A stretch of 64,000 bases of DNA, taken from Alphaproteobacteria bacterium. Lineage in GTDB: Bacteria > Pseudomonadota > Alphaproteobacteria > Ferrovibrionales > Ferrovibrionaceae. Shown here one piece after another: positions 55,094 through 63,896 of the stretch. Position 1 is the stretch's first letter; each line of letters starts with the position of its first letter. Under the pieces are notes generated by a model. The model ran no database searches. It saw only the letters and a program-made list of their open reading frames with translations, and was not told the DNA's origin. The translations under genes were made by a program, and so were the position numbers. Location of the stretch: positions 1-64,000 of the forward strand of contig JAFKFH010000004.1 in assembly GCA_017307375.1 (NCBI GenBank), read 5' to 3'.

Positions 55094-56245
55094 ATGGCAG
55101 CCATGCGCATGCGCAATGCCCTGCTGGCGTTCAAGCTGCAGGGTGCCGAGGGGACCGCGGCCGCGCTGACCGCGGCGACCGATGCGGTCAAGGTCGAGAA
55201 TATCCAGATCAAGATGAACCCGACCCAGACCGACAACAACGAACTGTCCGGCGGCCTCGACATGGGCGAGGGGTTCGTGGGCGGCATGTCCTGCGATATC
55301 TCGTTCGACATCAAGCTTGCCGGTTCGGCCGCTGCCGGCACCGCGCCGGACTGGGGCAAGATCATGCGGGCGATGGGCTGGGCCGAGACGATCACCGCCG
55401 CGGCGGTGCCGGTGGCGCCCGAGGCCTGCGCCGCCGGCTCGACCACCACCGCCACGCTGGGGGCGGGGGCGTCGGCCACCGCCGGCACCTATGCCGGCAT
55501 GCCGATCGTCGTCACCGGCACCGCCGCCGGTACCTATGCGATCATCGACTATTCGGGCAGCAAGGTCGCGACGCTCGGCCAGACCGCCGGCGCGGCTATT
55601 AGCGCGTCGTCGAACTACCAGATCCCGGTCAACGTCCTCTACACGCTTGTCTCGTCGGCGATCGGCTATGCGACGATCGGCATCTGGCGCGACGGCGTCC
55701 AGTGGCTGTTCCAGGACTGCCGCGGCGGCTGGTCGATCGCGATGAAGGCGAATGCGCCGTCGACGATGTCCTGCAAGCTCAAGGGCATCTTCGTCAGCCA
55801 CATCGACGCGGCGGTGCCGACCATCCCGGCGTTTACCGCGCCTGCCGCCCCGGTCTGGAAGGCGGGCGAAATGTTGATGAACCGCCTGCCGGCGCGGGTG
55901 TCGACGTTCAACATCGATTCGGGCATCTCGCCAGTAATGCCCGACGATCCCAATGCGACAGAGGGGTTCGGTGCGCCCGAGCTGACCTCGCGCAAGGTCA
56001 CCGCGACCCTGGATCCGCTCAAGACGCTGGTGGCGACCCGCGACCTGATCGGGGCGCTGCGCGCCGGGACCAAATACCCGCTGGTGGCGCGCTGCGGCTC
56101 GAGCGCGGGCAACCGGCTGCTGATCACCGCGCCGGCGGCCAAAGTGATGGGCGACGACGAACAGGACCGCCAGGGCCTGGTGGCCGAGAACGTCAACCTG
56201 CATCTGGTCGGCACCAACAGCGCCGTCACCATCTGCGTGTACTGA
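55094..56245 (+). CDS. Major tail tube protein
   Basis: 383 residues. The start (AAMRMRNALLAFKLQGAEGT) and the pattern KVENIQIKMNPTQTDNNELS, GGLDMGEGFVGGMSCDISFD are typical for tail tube proteins of siphoviruses. The Ala/Thr-rich middle (residues about 110-190) resembles an Ig-like insert. ISPVMPDDPNATEGFGAPEL and the late segments complete the barrel. The length is larger than the usual 150-250 residues. It precedes the chaperone genes and the tape measure, as is normal. Confidence 0.8.
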   Translation: MAAMRMRNALLAFKLQGAEGTAAALTAATDAVKVENIQIKMNPTQTDNNELSGGLDMGEGFVGGMSCDISFDIKLAGSAAAGTAPDWGKIMRAMGWAETITAAAVPVAPEACAAGSTTTATLGAGASATAGTYAGMPIVVTGTAAGTYAIIDYSGSKVATLGQTAGAAISASSNYQIPVNVLYTLVSSAIGYATIGIWRDGVQWLFQDCRGGWSIAMKANAPSTMSCKLKGIFVSHIDAAVPTIPAFTAPAAPVWKAGEMLMNRLPARVSTFNIDSGISPVMPDDPNATEGFGAPELTSRKVTATLDPLKTLVATRDLIGALRAGTKYPLVARCGSSAGNRLLITAPAAKVMGDDEQDRQGLVAENVNLHLVGTNSAVTICVY

Positions 56246-56258
56246 AGGGCTGTTCCCG

Positions 56259-57050
56259 ATGATTCCCACGTCAAGGCGCGACCTGGTCGCGTTCACGCCG
56301 TCGCGCTTCGATCTTGCCGCCGCCTCGGCGGCCTTGGCCGAGGCGGAAGCGGCGCTGGCCGCGGCCGGCGACGACGAGCGGGCCAAGGCCGAGCGGCGCG
56401 CCGCCTCGGCCCGCCGTCGTCTCGCCCAGGTCGAGACCAATATTGCCGCCTGCCCGGGCGGCCAGCCGCCGGTCTACTGGATCGAGCCGCCCGGGGTCTA
56501 CGAGCGCACGCGGGCGCTGGGTCTGATCGCCCAGCGCGGCGCGGCGCATTACCCCGGCGATCGCGACCTGGTCACCGCGATGCGCCGGGTGGTCGAGGAT
56601 GCGATCGATCCGCGCATCGACGCCTCGGCCGTGCTCGAATTTCTGGACCGCTGGGATGGCATGCTGGCGGCCGGCGAGGTGATCGCCGGGGCCGACAAGC
56701 ATCAGGTCGACGACCTCATGCTGTATTTCCAGTCGCACCCGCTGGTCGCCTCCCGCCTCGAGGCCCGGGCGGTCTGGGTGGCGGTGGTGCCGATCGTCGC
56801 GACCCAGATGTTCCTGGCCCGCGCCGATGGCGTCGCCTTCGATGTGCGGCGTGGTCCCGGCCAGTTGCTCGACGAACGCACGCTGGGGCTGATCCCCGAC
56901 GAGGACAGGAACGAAATCGGCTGGCAGGCCTGGGCGCTGGGCACGCTGTCGGAGGCCGACCGAAAAAAGTCCGCATCGCTGTCGTCGCCACCCGCGAGCC
57001 TGCCGCCTTCGACAGCGATGACGACGGCGGCGGCGGATGGGACGTCCTAG
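56259..57050 (+). CDS. Tail assembly chaperone, zero-frame product (gpG-like)
   Basis: 263 residues. It is the gpG equivalent: VLEFLDRWDGMLAAGEVIAG, DKHQVDDLMLYFQSHPLVAS, VPIVATQMFLARADGVAFDV. The N-terminal 65 residues are an Ala/Glu/Arg coiled coil (ALAEAEAALAAAGDDERAKA). The zero frame ends 81 bases past a slippery A AAA AAG at 56963-56969, in a low-information Ser/Pro tail (SPPASLPPSTAMTTAAADGT), which suggests that the -1 frame carries the conserved sequence. It acts on the tape measure during tail assembly. Confidence 0.75.
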   Translation: MIPTSRRDLVAFTPSRFDLAAASAALAEAEAALAAAGDDERAKAERRAASARRRLAQVETNIAACPGGQPPVYWIEPPGVYERTRALGLIAQRGAAHYPGDRDLVTAMRRVVEDAIDPRIDASAVLEFLDRWDGMLAAGEVIAGADKHQVDDLMLYFQSHPLVASRLEARAVWVAVVPIVATQMFLARADGVAFDVRRGPGQLLDERTLGLIPDEDRNEIGWQAWALGTLSEADRKKSASLSSPPASLPPSTAMTTAAADGTS

Positions 57051-57271
57051 GCGACGTCTATCACGTCAACCCGGCCGGCCTGCTGACCCCGGATGTCCGC
57101 CATGCGGTTGCGCTCTACCGCATGGGGGGCTGGGGCGGCATGTCGGCCGGGTTGCTGCCTGATCCCGGCGGCGTCAATGACCAGTCGTCGGCATTGATGG
57201 AGGCGTTCATGGTGGTGGCCGAAGCCGATTCCGAGTGGGACCGGATCAACAAGCCCGAGACGCAGCGATGA
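56259..57271 (+). CDS. Tail assembly chaperone, -1 frameshift fusion (gpGT-like)
   Basis: 337 residues if ribosomes slip back one base at A AAA AAG (56963-56969). The first 237 codons are the gpG-like part. The -1 part reads VRIAVVATREPAAFDSDDDG, WDVLGDVYHVNPAGLLTPDV, RHAVALYRMGGWGGMSAGLL, PDPGGVNDQSSALMEAFMVV, AEADSEWDRINKPETQR. It resembles DUF1799, a family of phage tail assembly proteins found at this place. Its stop at 57269-57271 overlaps the next ATG (57268) by the usual ATGA, which supports translation of this frame. Confidence 0.78.
56951..56969 (+). promoter_or_regulatory. dnaX-like programmed -1 frameshift signal
   Basis: Slippery heptamer A AAA AAG at 56963-56969 in the zero frame of the chaperone gene, with a Shine-Dalgarno-like GGAGG (56951-56955) seven bases before it. 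The same heptamer with an upstream SD-like stimulator is used in E. coli dnaX. A downstream stem is not obvious by eye. Confidence 0.75.
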
Positions 57272-57945
57272 TCCATCTGTCGGGCGGCATGGTGGGTCAG
57301 GGCTTCGCCGCCGCGCTGCGGGCCGACCTCGAGCGCGCCAAGCGCGCCCACACCGCCGGTATCGGCGATGCAGCCGCCGCGATGCGGGCCGACCTGATCG
57401 ACGATGCCCGGGGCGCCGGCCTCGGCAAGCTGGGCTATGCCTGGCGGGCCGACGTCTATCCGCGGCGGGGCGCCAGCCTTGCCGCCGCCGCCCAGATCTG
57501 GGTCAAGAACCCGCGCCATCGCGGGGCGATCGAGGCCTACACGACCGGCGCGACGATCCGCGGGCAGGGCGGTCAGTACCTGGCCATCCCGACCGAAGCG
57601 GTGCCCTACCGCGCCGGTGTCGGTCGCGGCGTGCGCCAGCGCATGACGCCGGTCGAGGTCGAGGCCGCGTTCAACCGCGATCTCGAGCTGGTGCCGGCCG
57701 GGCCGGGCCGCTTCGTGCTGGTGATGCCGGAGGCGACGCCGGCCCGCCGCGGCGGCTATCGCGAGGTGACGCGCCGCCGCCGCGCCGCCGGGCGGGCGGT
57801 CCGCCGCATCGTCATGTTCACGCTGGTGCGCCAGGTCACCATCGCGCGCCGGCTGTCGACCGACCAGATCGCGGCGGCGGGGCTGGCCCGCGTGCCGGCG
57901 ATGATCGAAGCCGCCTGGGCGGCGGAAGGGGGAAAGGATGCCTAG
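57268..57945 (+). CDS. Tail component, DUF6441-like
   Basis: 225 residues from the ATG at 57268, coupled to the -1 chaperone frame. The sequence GMVGQGFAAALRADLERAKR, LGYAWRADVYPRRGASLAAA, AQIWVKNPRHRGAIEAYTTG, ATIRGQGGQYLAIPTEAVPY and GRFVLVMPEATPARRGGYRE resembles DUF6441-type phage proteins that follow the chaperone genes. Its fold reminds of gp10/Z-like minor tail proteins. The stop overlaps the tape measure gene by eight bases. Confidence 0.65.
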   Translation: MIHLSGGMVGQGFAAALRADLERAKRAHTAGIGDAAAAMRADLIDDARGAGLGKLGYAWRADVYPRRGASLAAAAQIWVKNPRHRGAIEAYTTGATIRGQGGQYLAIPTEAVPYRAGVGRGVRQRMTPVEVEAAFNRDLELVPAGPGRFVLVMPEATPARRGGYREVTRRRRAAGRAVRRIVMFTLVRQVTIARRLSTDQIAAAGLARVPAMIEAAWAAEGGKDA

Positions 57946-60900
57946 TCTGGTCTATCGGCTGGAAAGCCAGGGTTTCGACACGCTGGAACAGCGGTTCGTC
58001 TCGGTCGGCAATGCCGGCGACCGCGTCATGTCGCGCATCACCCAGGCGGTGGCGCAGATGGCGCAATCCTGGCGGCAGGCCGATGCCCAGGCCGAACAGT
58101 CGGCGGCGAAGACGGCGAAATCGGCCGATGAGATGGCCAAGGCCTTCGAGCGCGCAGCCGCCGGCGCCGAGGCGCTGGGCGAGGTCGACCTGTCGGGCGT
58201 CGGCGATGCCGCCGAGGCCTCGGCCGATCGCGCCGCCGGCGTGTTCGAACAGGCGGTCGCCCGCGTCAAAGCCGCGTTCGCGGGCGGCGCCGAGGAAAGC
58301 GGCGCGTCGTGGGACCGGTTCGCGCAGCGCCAGGACCGTTCGGCGGTGCTGACCGTGGCCAAATGGGGCGCGGTCGCGGCTGCGGCGGCCTATGCCGCCG
58401 ATGCCGCGATCAACGGATTCGACAAGGCCAACGCACGCGTCGTCGGCATCGTCACCGGCATCGGCGAGGCCGGCGAACAGGCGGCTCGGGCGGCCGAGGA
58501 TTATGCGCGGCGGAGCGCCGGTGCGATCGGCGACGCCTATGACCAGTCGGCCGCCCAGGTGCAGCGCTGGGCCGACCAGGCCACCGCGCAGTACCAGCGG
58601 TTGAGCGACGCGGCCGAGGGCGCGGCGCGGGCCGCCGCCGACGCGGCGGTGACCAAAGGATTCGAACTGGCGGCCGAGGCGGTGCGGGCCTATGCCGGCG
58701 AGATGGTCGACCTCGGCCTGCAGTTCGACGCGCTGCGCCAGCAGACCGGCCAGTCGGTGGCGGCGATGATGCAGCAGCGCCAGGCGGCCGCCGCGCTGGG
58801 CACCGATACCGCGACGCTGGGCGCCGCGCTCACCCGGCTGGGCGACACCATCGAGGGCACCGGTGAGGATGCGGCCCGCACCCGCGCCATGCTGGCCGAT
58901 ATGGGGGTCAGCCTCGACGGGCTGACCCGCAGCCAGGCACCCGAGGCGCTGGCCCGCATCGCCGAGCGGATGCAGCAATATGGCCCGTCGGCCGAGCGCG
59001 CGACCATCGCCAACAAGCTCTTGGGCGACGGCATCGGTACCGAGCTGCTGCCGGCGCTCGACCGTGGCGGGGCGGCGATGCGGGCGGCGGCGGGCGAGGC
59101 CGAGCGCTATGGCCTGCGGCTGTCGGATGCCCAGGTGGCGGCCTATCGCCGCATGGCCGAGCGCCAGGCGCAGGCCGAGCGCGAGAATCGCGCCTATGCC
59201 GAGCGGGTCGGCATCATCTGGGGCGACCTGGCGGCGAAATTCTCCGATATCGGCGCCGCGCAGATCGGGGCGCTCGACAAGCTGTCGCATGGCTGGAACG
59301 CGGTGCTGACCGCGATGGGCGAGCGGGCGCAGGCCTGGTGGGACACGCTGCCCGAATTCCTGCGCAACCTGCTGTCGCCCGGGGCGATCACCGGGGCGAT
59401 GTCGTCGCTGACGGTGACGATGCCGCCGCTGCAGGTCTCGGTGCCCGGCCAGACGGCGCCGGGCGGCGCCTCGGCCACCGCGGTCGACTACCTGACCAAC
59501 GGCACCCAGGCGGCGGGCAGCGCCACCCGCGTGCTGGCCGAGGAGCAGCGCCGGATGTTCGAGGCGGCCAAAGCCGGGATCGCCGACATCAACAAGGGCT
59601 ATGAGGAAAAGATTCGACTGGCCGGCCTCGACGTCACCCAGCAACAGGTGATCGCCGCACGCGAGCGGGCGCGGGCCGAGGTGCTGGCCCTGTTCCCGAA
59701 CCTGACGAAGGAACAGGCTAAAGAGTTGGAACCGCTGATCAAGCAGACCGAGGCCCTGGCGGAGCGCGAGATCCGCACGGCCGAGGCGCGCAAGAAAGCC
59801 CAGGAAGCAGCCGAGAAGGCGAACAAGCTGCTGATCAGCCAGGGCGACGACCTGGTGCGGGCGACCGACGCCCAGGCCAAGGCGATCGTCAAGGCGAACG
59901 ATGGCGTCGAAAGCCAGATCCGCAAATTGGAGGCCGCGGCCGTCGCCGCGGGCGGGTTGACCACCGAACAGCGGGTGCAGCAGGCGATCATCGAAGCGCA
60001 GAACCAGCTGGTCGATGCCCAGGGGCAGAAGATCCGCGACCTGACCGAGGCGGAGAGGACCCGGATCGACGCGGCGATCCGCCTGAAGGAAACGAGCGAA
60101 GCGCAGAAAAAGGCGATCGAGGATCAGCAGCGCGCGACCGAGAAGATGACCGACGATGTGGTGCGGTATGGGGCCGATCGCTTTGCCGACCTGTTCTCGG
60201 CCAATCGCAAGGGCTGGCGCGAGATGGTGGCCGACATGGGCTCGTCGGCGATGGCCATGTTCGCCCGGCTGGCGTTCGAGGCGGCGGCGCGGCCGATCGT
60301 GCTGCCGGTGGTGACGTCGGTGGTCGGCATGATGTCGGGCGGTGCGGCCGCGGCCTCGCCGGTCGCGGGCGTCGCCTCGTCGGGCTCGTCGTCGTTCATG
60401 TCGTCGATCGTCTCGCCGACGAACTTCCTGCCGACCAACTTCTTGAACCCTTTCGGCAACAACTTCTTCGGCGTGGCCGGGGGGCTGTCGGAGATCATGA
60501 CGCCGGGGGCCGGCTGGCTCGCCTCGGCGCTGCCGTCGCTGTTCGCGGCGCCGGTGACCGGGCTGACCTCGGGCGCCGCGGCCTCGCTCGGGATCGGGGC
60601 GGCCGAGGCCGCGTCGCTGAGTGCCGGCGGCGCGCTGGCCGGCATGTCCGGCCTGCTGTCGGTCGGGTTGCCGATCGCCGCGGCGATCGCGCTGCCGATG
60701 CTGATGGGCCTGTTCGGCGACGATCAGCGCCCGGTGGGCAATGCGCAGTTCGAGGCGATCCGCAATGGCCGGCTGTTCGTCGGCAATGGCGGCGTCACCA
60801 GCCTCGACGGCGGCGATACCTCGGTGCCGATGCAGATGCGGGCCAACACGGCCGAGGCGGTCAACCGCATGGCCACGGCCTATGGCCTGACCATCAACAA

Positions 60901-63418
60901 GGATCTGTTTCAGCCGGACTACGACCCGCGTTTTGCCGGGTTCGGCAATACCAGCAACATCGACCTGTTCCGCTCGCCCGAGGATTACATCAAGGCGCTG
61001 TTCGGCGCCGACAGCGCCAAATACGGCGTCGGCGTCGAGGCCGACCGGCCGCAGGTGCGCGCAGCCCTCGACCGGCTGCGGGCCGGCAACTGGAAACCCG
61101 ACACGGTCGACGACATCAACCAGGGCCTGGCGGTCGCCTTCGACTTCGACCGCAACCGCAGCCTGGCGGCCGCCGGCGGCACCGGCACGCGCGAGGGCCA
61201 GCGGCTGAGCCAGCGTTACGCGGCCGAGGATGCCGCCAAGCAGCAGGGCGAGGCCTTCACCACCTATCTGGAAAAGGTCACGAAGGTGTTCGGCGAGGGC
61301 AGTGCACAGGCGACATCAGCCGCGACCTCGGTGCGCCAGCAGGCGCTGGCCTCGCTCGGCATCGGGCCGGAAGGCGGCGGCGCGGGGCTGACCGGGCGCG
61401 GGGCTGAGATCGTAGCGATTCAGGAACGGATCGCCGCGGCGGCCCCGGCCCTGAAGGCGGCCGGGCTGACCGATGCCGAGATCGCCGCCGCCCAGACCCA
61501 AGCCCGCGACAAGGCCCTCGACCCCTACAAGAAATCGCTGGCCGACCAGATGGCGCTGGCCAATGCCGGCGGCACCACCACCCGCGCCGGCCAGGCGGTG
61601 GCGCTGCGCATGGCGGCCGAGGCCCGGGCCCAGACCTATGCCGACAGCGCGAAAGAGATGATCGGCACGGCCGAGACGCTGTACGGCGCCGGCTCGGACC
61701 AGGCCAAGGCCGCCCAGGCGGCGGCCAAAAATCAGGTCCTGTCATCCTACGGCATCGGGCCGAAGGGCGACGGCGAGGCGCTGACCGGCATGGCCGCGGC
61801 GATCGCGGCGGTGCAGGCCGAGGCCAAGGCGGCCGAGCCGGCGCTGAAAGCGGCCGGATTGACCACCGAGGAAGTGGCCAAGGCGATGCAGCAGATCGAA
61901 TCGTCGGGCGTGTCGAAACTGAAGGACCAGTTCGTCAAGGAAATGGACAAGGGCTTGAAGCAACTGACCGACCCCGAGGGCGCGGCGCGCGACGCGATGC
62001 AGGCCCAGGTCGATGCGATCATGGCCGATGCCAAGGCGTTGAACGACCCGCAGGCGATGCAGAAGGCCAAGCAGTACACCGACCAGATCGTCGCGAATTT
62101 CGAACAGGCGGCGGCGGCGGCCCAGCAGGCGGCGCAGAACAGCCAGGTGGCGGCGACCGTGGGCGGCGCCACCAGCGTGGCGGTGGCCCGCCAGCAGGCG
62201 GCGACAGCGGCGGCGCAGAATGCCCTGGGCACCGCCAGCCAGGCGGTGGCGCAGGCGCAGTCCGACCTGTCGGCCGCGCAATCGGCGGTGCAGCAGCAGA
62301 TCGGCGCCGCCGCCCAGGCGGCGCAGGCCTGGGCGGCGACGGCCGACCGGCTGGCCTCGGCCCGCCGCGACCTTGCCCTGAGCGAGCTGTCGCCGTTGTC
62401 GGAGGCCGAGAAGCTGGCGGAGGCGCGTGCCCGCGTCGGCGTGCTGCGCGCGCAGGCGACCTCGGGTGGCACCGATGCGGCGACCCAGGCGGCGATGGAC
62501 GCGCTGCCGGATGCGATCCGGACATTCCTGCAGCTCGATCGCCTGTTCAACTCGGGCAGCGATAACGCGACCTACGGCCGGGATTTCGCCGAGATGCAGG
62601 ATCTGCTGCGCGATACCGAGACGACGGCCGGTCGCCAGGCGCGGTTGCAGCAGCAGATGGTCGACATGCTGCAGGCGCAACTGCCGGGCATCGGCACCAA
62701 CGTCAAGTCGATCGCCGACGCCACCGCGGCGCTGGCCGGCGCCCAGGCGGCCGAGGCCGCCGCCAAGGCCAATGCGTCGACGGCGGCGACGACATCGAAT
62801 GCGGCGCTGAAATCGCAGTTCGAGACGCTGGCGACCCAGGCGCTTGGCTACTACAACGATGCCGTGCCCAAGATCGGCGCGAAGCTAGCCGGTGACAATA
62901 TGGAAGCCCGCTACGGCGCCGCGCGCGACCAGATCCTCGGCGCGATCACCGACTGGCATATCATTAACGAGTTGGGCGAGAAGTACTATAAGGGCGCGGT
63001 GGGCTCGCCGGCGGCCGACAGCATGCGGGTAAAGATCATCCAGCTCGGGGGGGTGCCGACATTCGCCGATGGCGGCCTCGTCGCCGGTGGCATCCCGGGC
63101 ATGGACAGCGTGCTGGCCGGCTTGATGCCGGGCGAGCGGGTGCTGACCGTCGAACAGACCAGGATCTTCGACCGGCTGGCGGCCCGGGTGGTCAATGACA
63201 ATGTCCAGCCGGATCTGGCGCCGGTGGTCAAGGCGCTGGGCGGCCTCGGCCCGGTGTTCCGCGGTGCGCTGATCGGGACCGAAGGTCTGCTATCCCGGCT
63301 GCTGGCCGAGGTGGTCAAACTCAACGGCCAGGTGGCGCAGCAGCAGCGCGATCTGGCAGCACTTGGCCAGACGCGCGGCGATCTCTACGGCCGCGATATC
63401 GCCCGGTCGAAGCGATGA
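57938..63418 (+). CDS. Tail tape measure protein
   Basis: 1826 residues, mostly helical and Ala-rich. The N-terminal part (TLEQRFVSVGNAGDRVMSRI) and coiled coils are followed by a hydrophobic Gly/Ala/Ser region around residues 790-930 (PIVLPVVTSVVGMMSGGAAA, PIAAAIALPMLMGLFGDD). Two related segments of about 130 residues follow from about residue 1078 and 1209, each with GIGPxGxG and AxEPALKAAGLT-type sequences. The C-terminal GGLVAGGIPGMDSVLAGLMP, GERVLTVEQTRIFDRLAARV is the typical tape measure end. The protein sets tail length and enters the host membrane on infection. Confidence 0.93.
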   Translation: MPSLVYRLESQGFDTLEQRFVSVGNAGDRVMSRITQAVAQMAQSWRQADAQAEQSAAKTAKSADEMAKAFERAAAGAEALGEVDLSGVGDAAEASADRAAGVFEQAVARVKAAFAGGAEESGASWDRFAQRQDRSAVLTVAKWGAVAAAAAYAADAAINGFDKANARVVGIVTGIGEAGEQAARAAEDYARRSAGAIGDAYDQSAAQVQRWADQATAQYQRLSDAAEGAARAAADAAVTKGFELAAEAVRAYAGEMVDLGLQFDALRQQTGQSVAAMMQQRQAAAALGTDTATLGAALTRLGDTIEGTGEDAARTRAMLADMGVSLDGLTRSQAPEALARIAERMQQYGPSAERATIANKLLGDGIGTELLPALDRGGAAMRAAAGEAERYGLRLSDAQVAAYRRMAERQAQAERENRAYAERVGIIWGDLAAKFSDIGAAQIGALDKLSHGWNAVLTAMGERAQAWWDTLPEFLRNLLSPGAITGAMSSLTVTMPPLQVSVPGQTAPGGASATAVDYLTNGTQAAGSATRVLAEEQRRMFEAAKAGIADINKGYEEKIRLAGLDVTQQQVIAARERARAEVLALFPNLTKEQAKELEPLIKQTEALAEREIRTAEARKKAQEAAEKANKLLISQGDDLVRATDAQAKAIVKANDGVESQIRKLEAAAVAAGGLTTEQRVQQAIIEAQNQLVDAQGQKIRDLTEAERTRIDAAIRLKETSEAQKKAIEDQQRATEKMTDDVVRYGADRFADLFSANRKGWREMVADMGSSAMAMFARLAFEAAARPIVLPVVTSVVGMMSGGAAAASPVAGVASSGSSSFMSSIVSPTNFLPTNFLNPFGNNFFGVAGGLSEIMTPGAGWLASALPSLFAAPVTGLTSGAAASLGIGAAEAASLSAGGALAGMSGLLSVGLPIAAAIALPMLMGLFGDDQRPVGNAQFEAIRNGRLFVGNGGVTSLDGGDTSVPMQMRANTAEAVNRMATAYGLTINKDLFQPDYDPRFAGFGNTSNIDLFRSPEDYIKALFGADSAKYGVGVEADRPQVRAALDRLRAGNWKPDTVDDINQGLAVAFDFDRNRSLAAAGGTGTREGQRLSQRYAAEDAAKQQGEAFTTYLEKVTKVFGEGSAQATSAATSVRQQALASLGIGPEGGGAGLTGRGAEIVAIQERIAAAAPALKAAGLTDAEIAAAQTQARDKALDPYKKSLADQMALANAGGTTTRAGQAVALRMAAEARAQTYADSAKEMIGTAETLYGAGSDQAKAAQAAAKNQVLSSYGIGPKGDGEALTGMAAAIAAVQAEAKAAEPALKAAGLTTEEVAKAMQQIESSGVSKLKDQFVKEMDKGLKQLTDPEGAARDAMQAQVDAIMADAKALNDPQAMQKAKQYTDQIVANFEQAAAAAQQAAQNSQVAATVGGATSVAVARQQAATAAAQNALGTASQAVAQAQSDLSAAQSAVQQQIGAAAQAAQAWAATADRLASARRDLALSELSPLSEAEKLAEARARVGVLRAQATSGGTDAATQAAMDALPDAIRTFLQLDRLFNSGSDNATYGRDFAEMQDLLRDTETTAGRQARLQQQMVDMLQAQLPGIGTNVKSIADATAALAGAQAAEAAAKANASTAATTSNAALKSQFETLATQALGYYNDAVPKIGAKLAGDNMEARYGAARDQILGAITDWHIINELGEKYYKGAVGSPAADSMRVKIIQLGGVPTFADGGLVAGGIPGMDSVLAGLMPGERVLTVEQTRIFDRLAARVVNDNVQPDLAPVVKALGGLGPVFRGALIGTEGLLSRLLAEVVKLNGQVAQQQRDLAALGQTRGDLYGRDIARSKR

Positions 63419-63518
63419 GCAAACCTGATCGCCCCGGCCGCCAGGGTTGGCGGCCGGGCCGGGTTGACGCACGCGCCCGGCCGTGCTGGCGTCGCCCATG
63501 CTGACAGGGGAGGTCATG

Positions 63519-63896
63519 ATGCGGCTTGGTGCGGTGGTGCTGGCGGCGATGGTGATGGCGGCAGGGCCGGCGGTGGCCGAGGGCGAGGGCGTGCCGATCC
63601 CGCCCGACGTGATCATGCAGGCACCCTATACCGGCGCCCAGGTCCGCGCCGGCCGGGCCGGCGACGGGTGGACATCGTTCACGCCGAACGGCTGCATCAC
63701 CTACTACGATGGTGATTTGAAGCAGATGGTAACGATGATGTCGACCCGCGAAGGCCGGTGGTTTGGCAGCACGCTTCCCGGTGGTGTTGCCGCGCTGAAT
63801 ACCGCCTGCGCGGTGGCGGCGACGATGATGTTCCAACTCGAGGGCAATACCTGGACCCAGTGGTTGATCCAGGCCAATCCGCGGCTGGCGCAGTAG
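63519..63896 (+). CDS. Exported small protein after the tape measure gene
   Basis: 125 residues from the ATG at 63519, five bases after GGGGAGG; a neighbouring ATG at 63516 is less well spaced. A signal peptide (RLGAVVLAAMVMAAGPAVAE) ends near residue 22. The mature protein (PYTGAQVRAGRAGDGWTSFT, PNGCITYYDGDLKQMVTMMS, TREGRWFGSTLPGGVAALNT) has two Cys that may pair in the periplasm. No family is recognised. An exported protein inside a tail operon suggests a superinfection or entry-related role. After it, to base 64000, I see no gene. Confidence 0.65.
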   Translation: MRLGAVVLAAMVMAAGPAVAEGEGVPIPPDVIMQAPYTGAQVRAGRAGDGWTSFTPNGCITYYDGDLKQMVTMMSTREGRWFGSTLPGGVAALNTACAVAATMMFQLEGNTWTQWLIQANPRLAQ

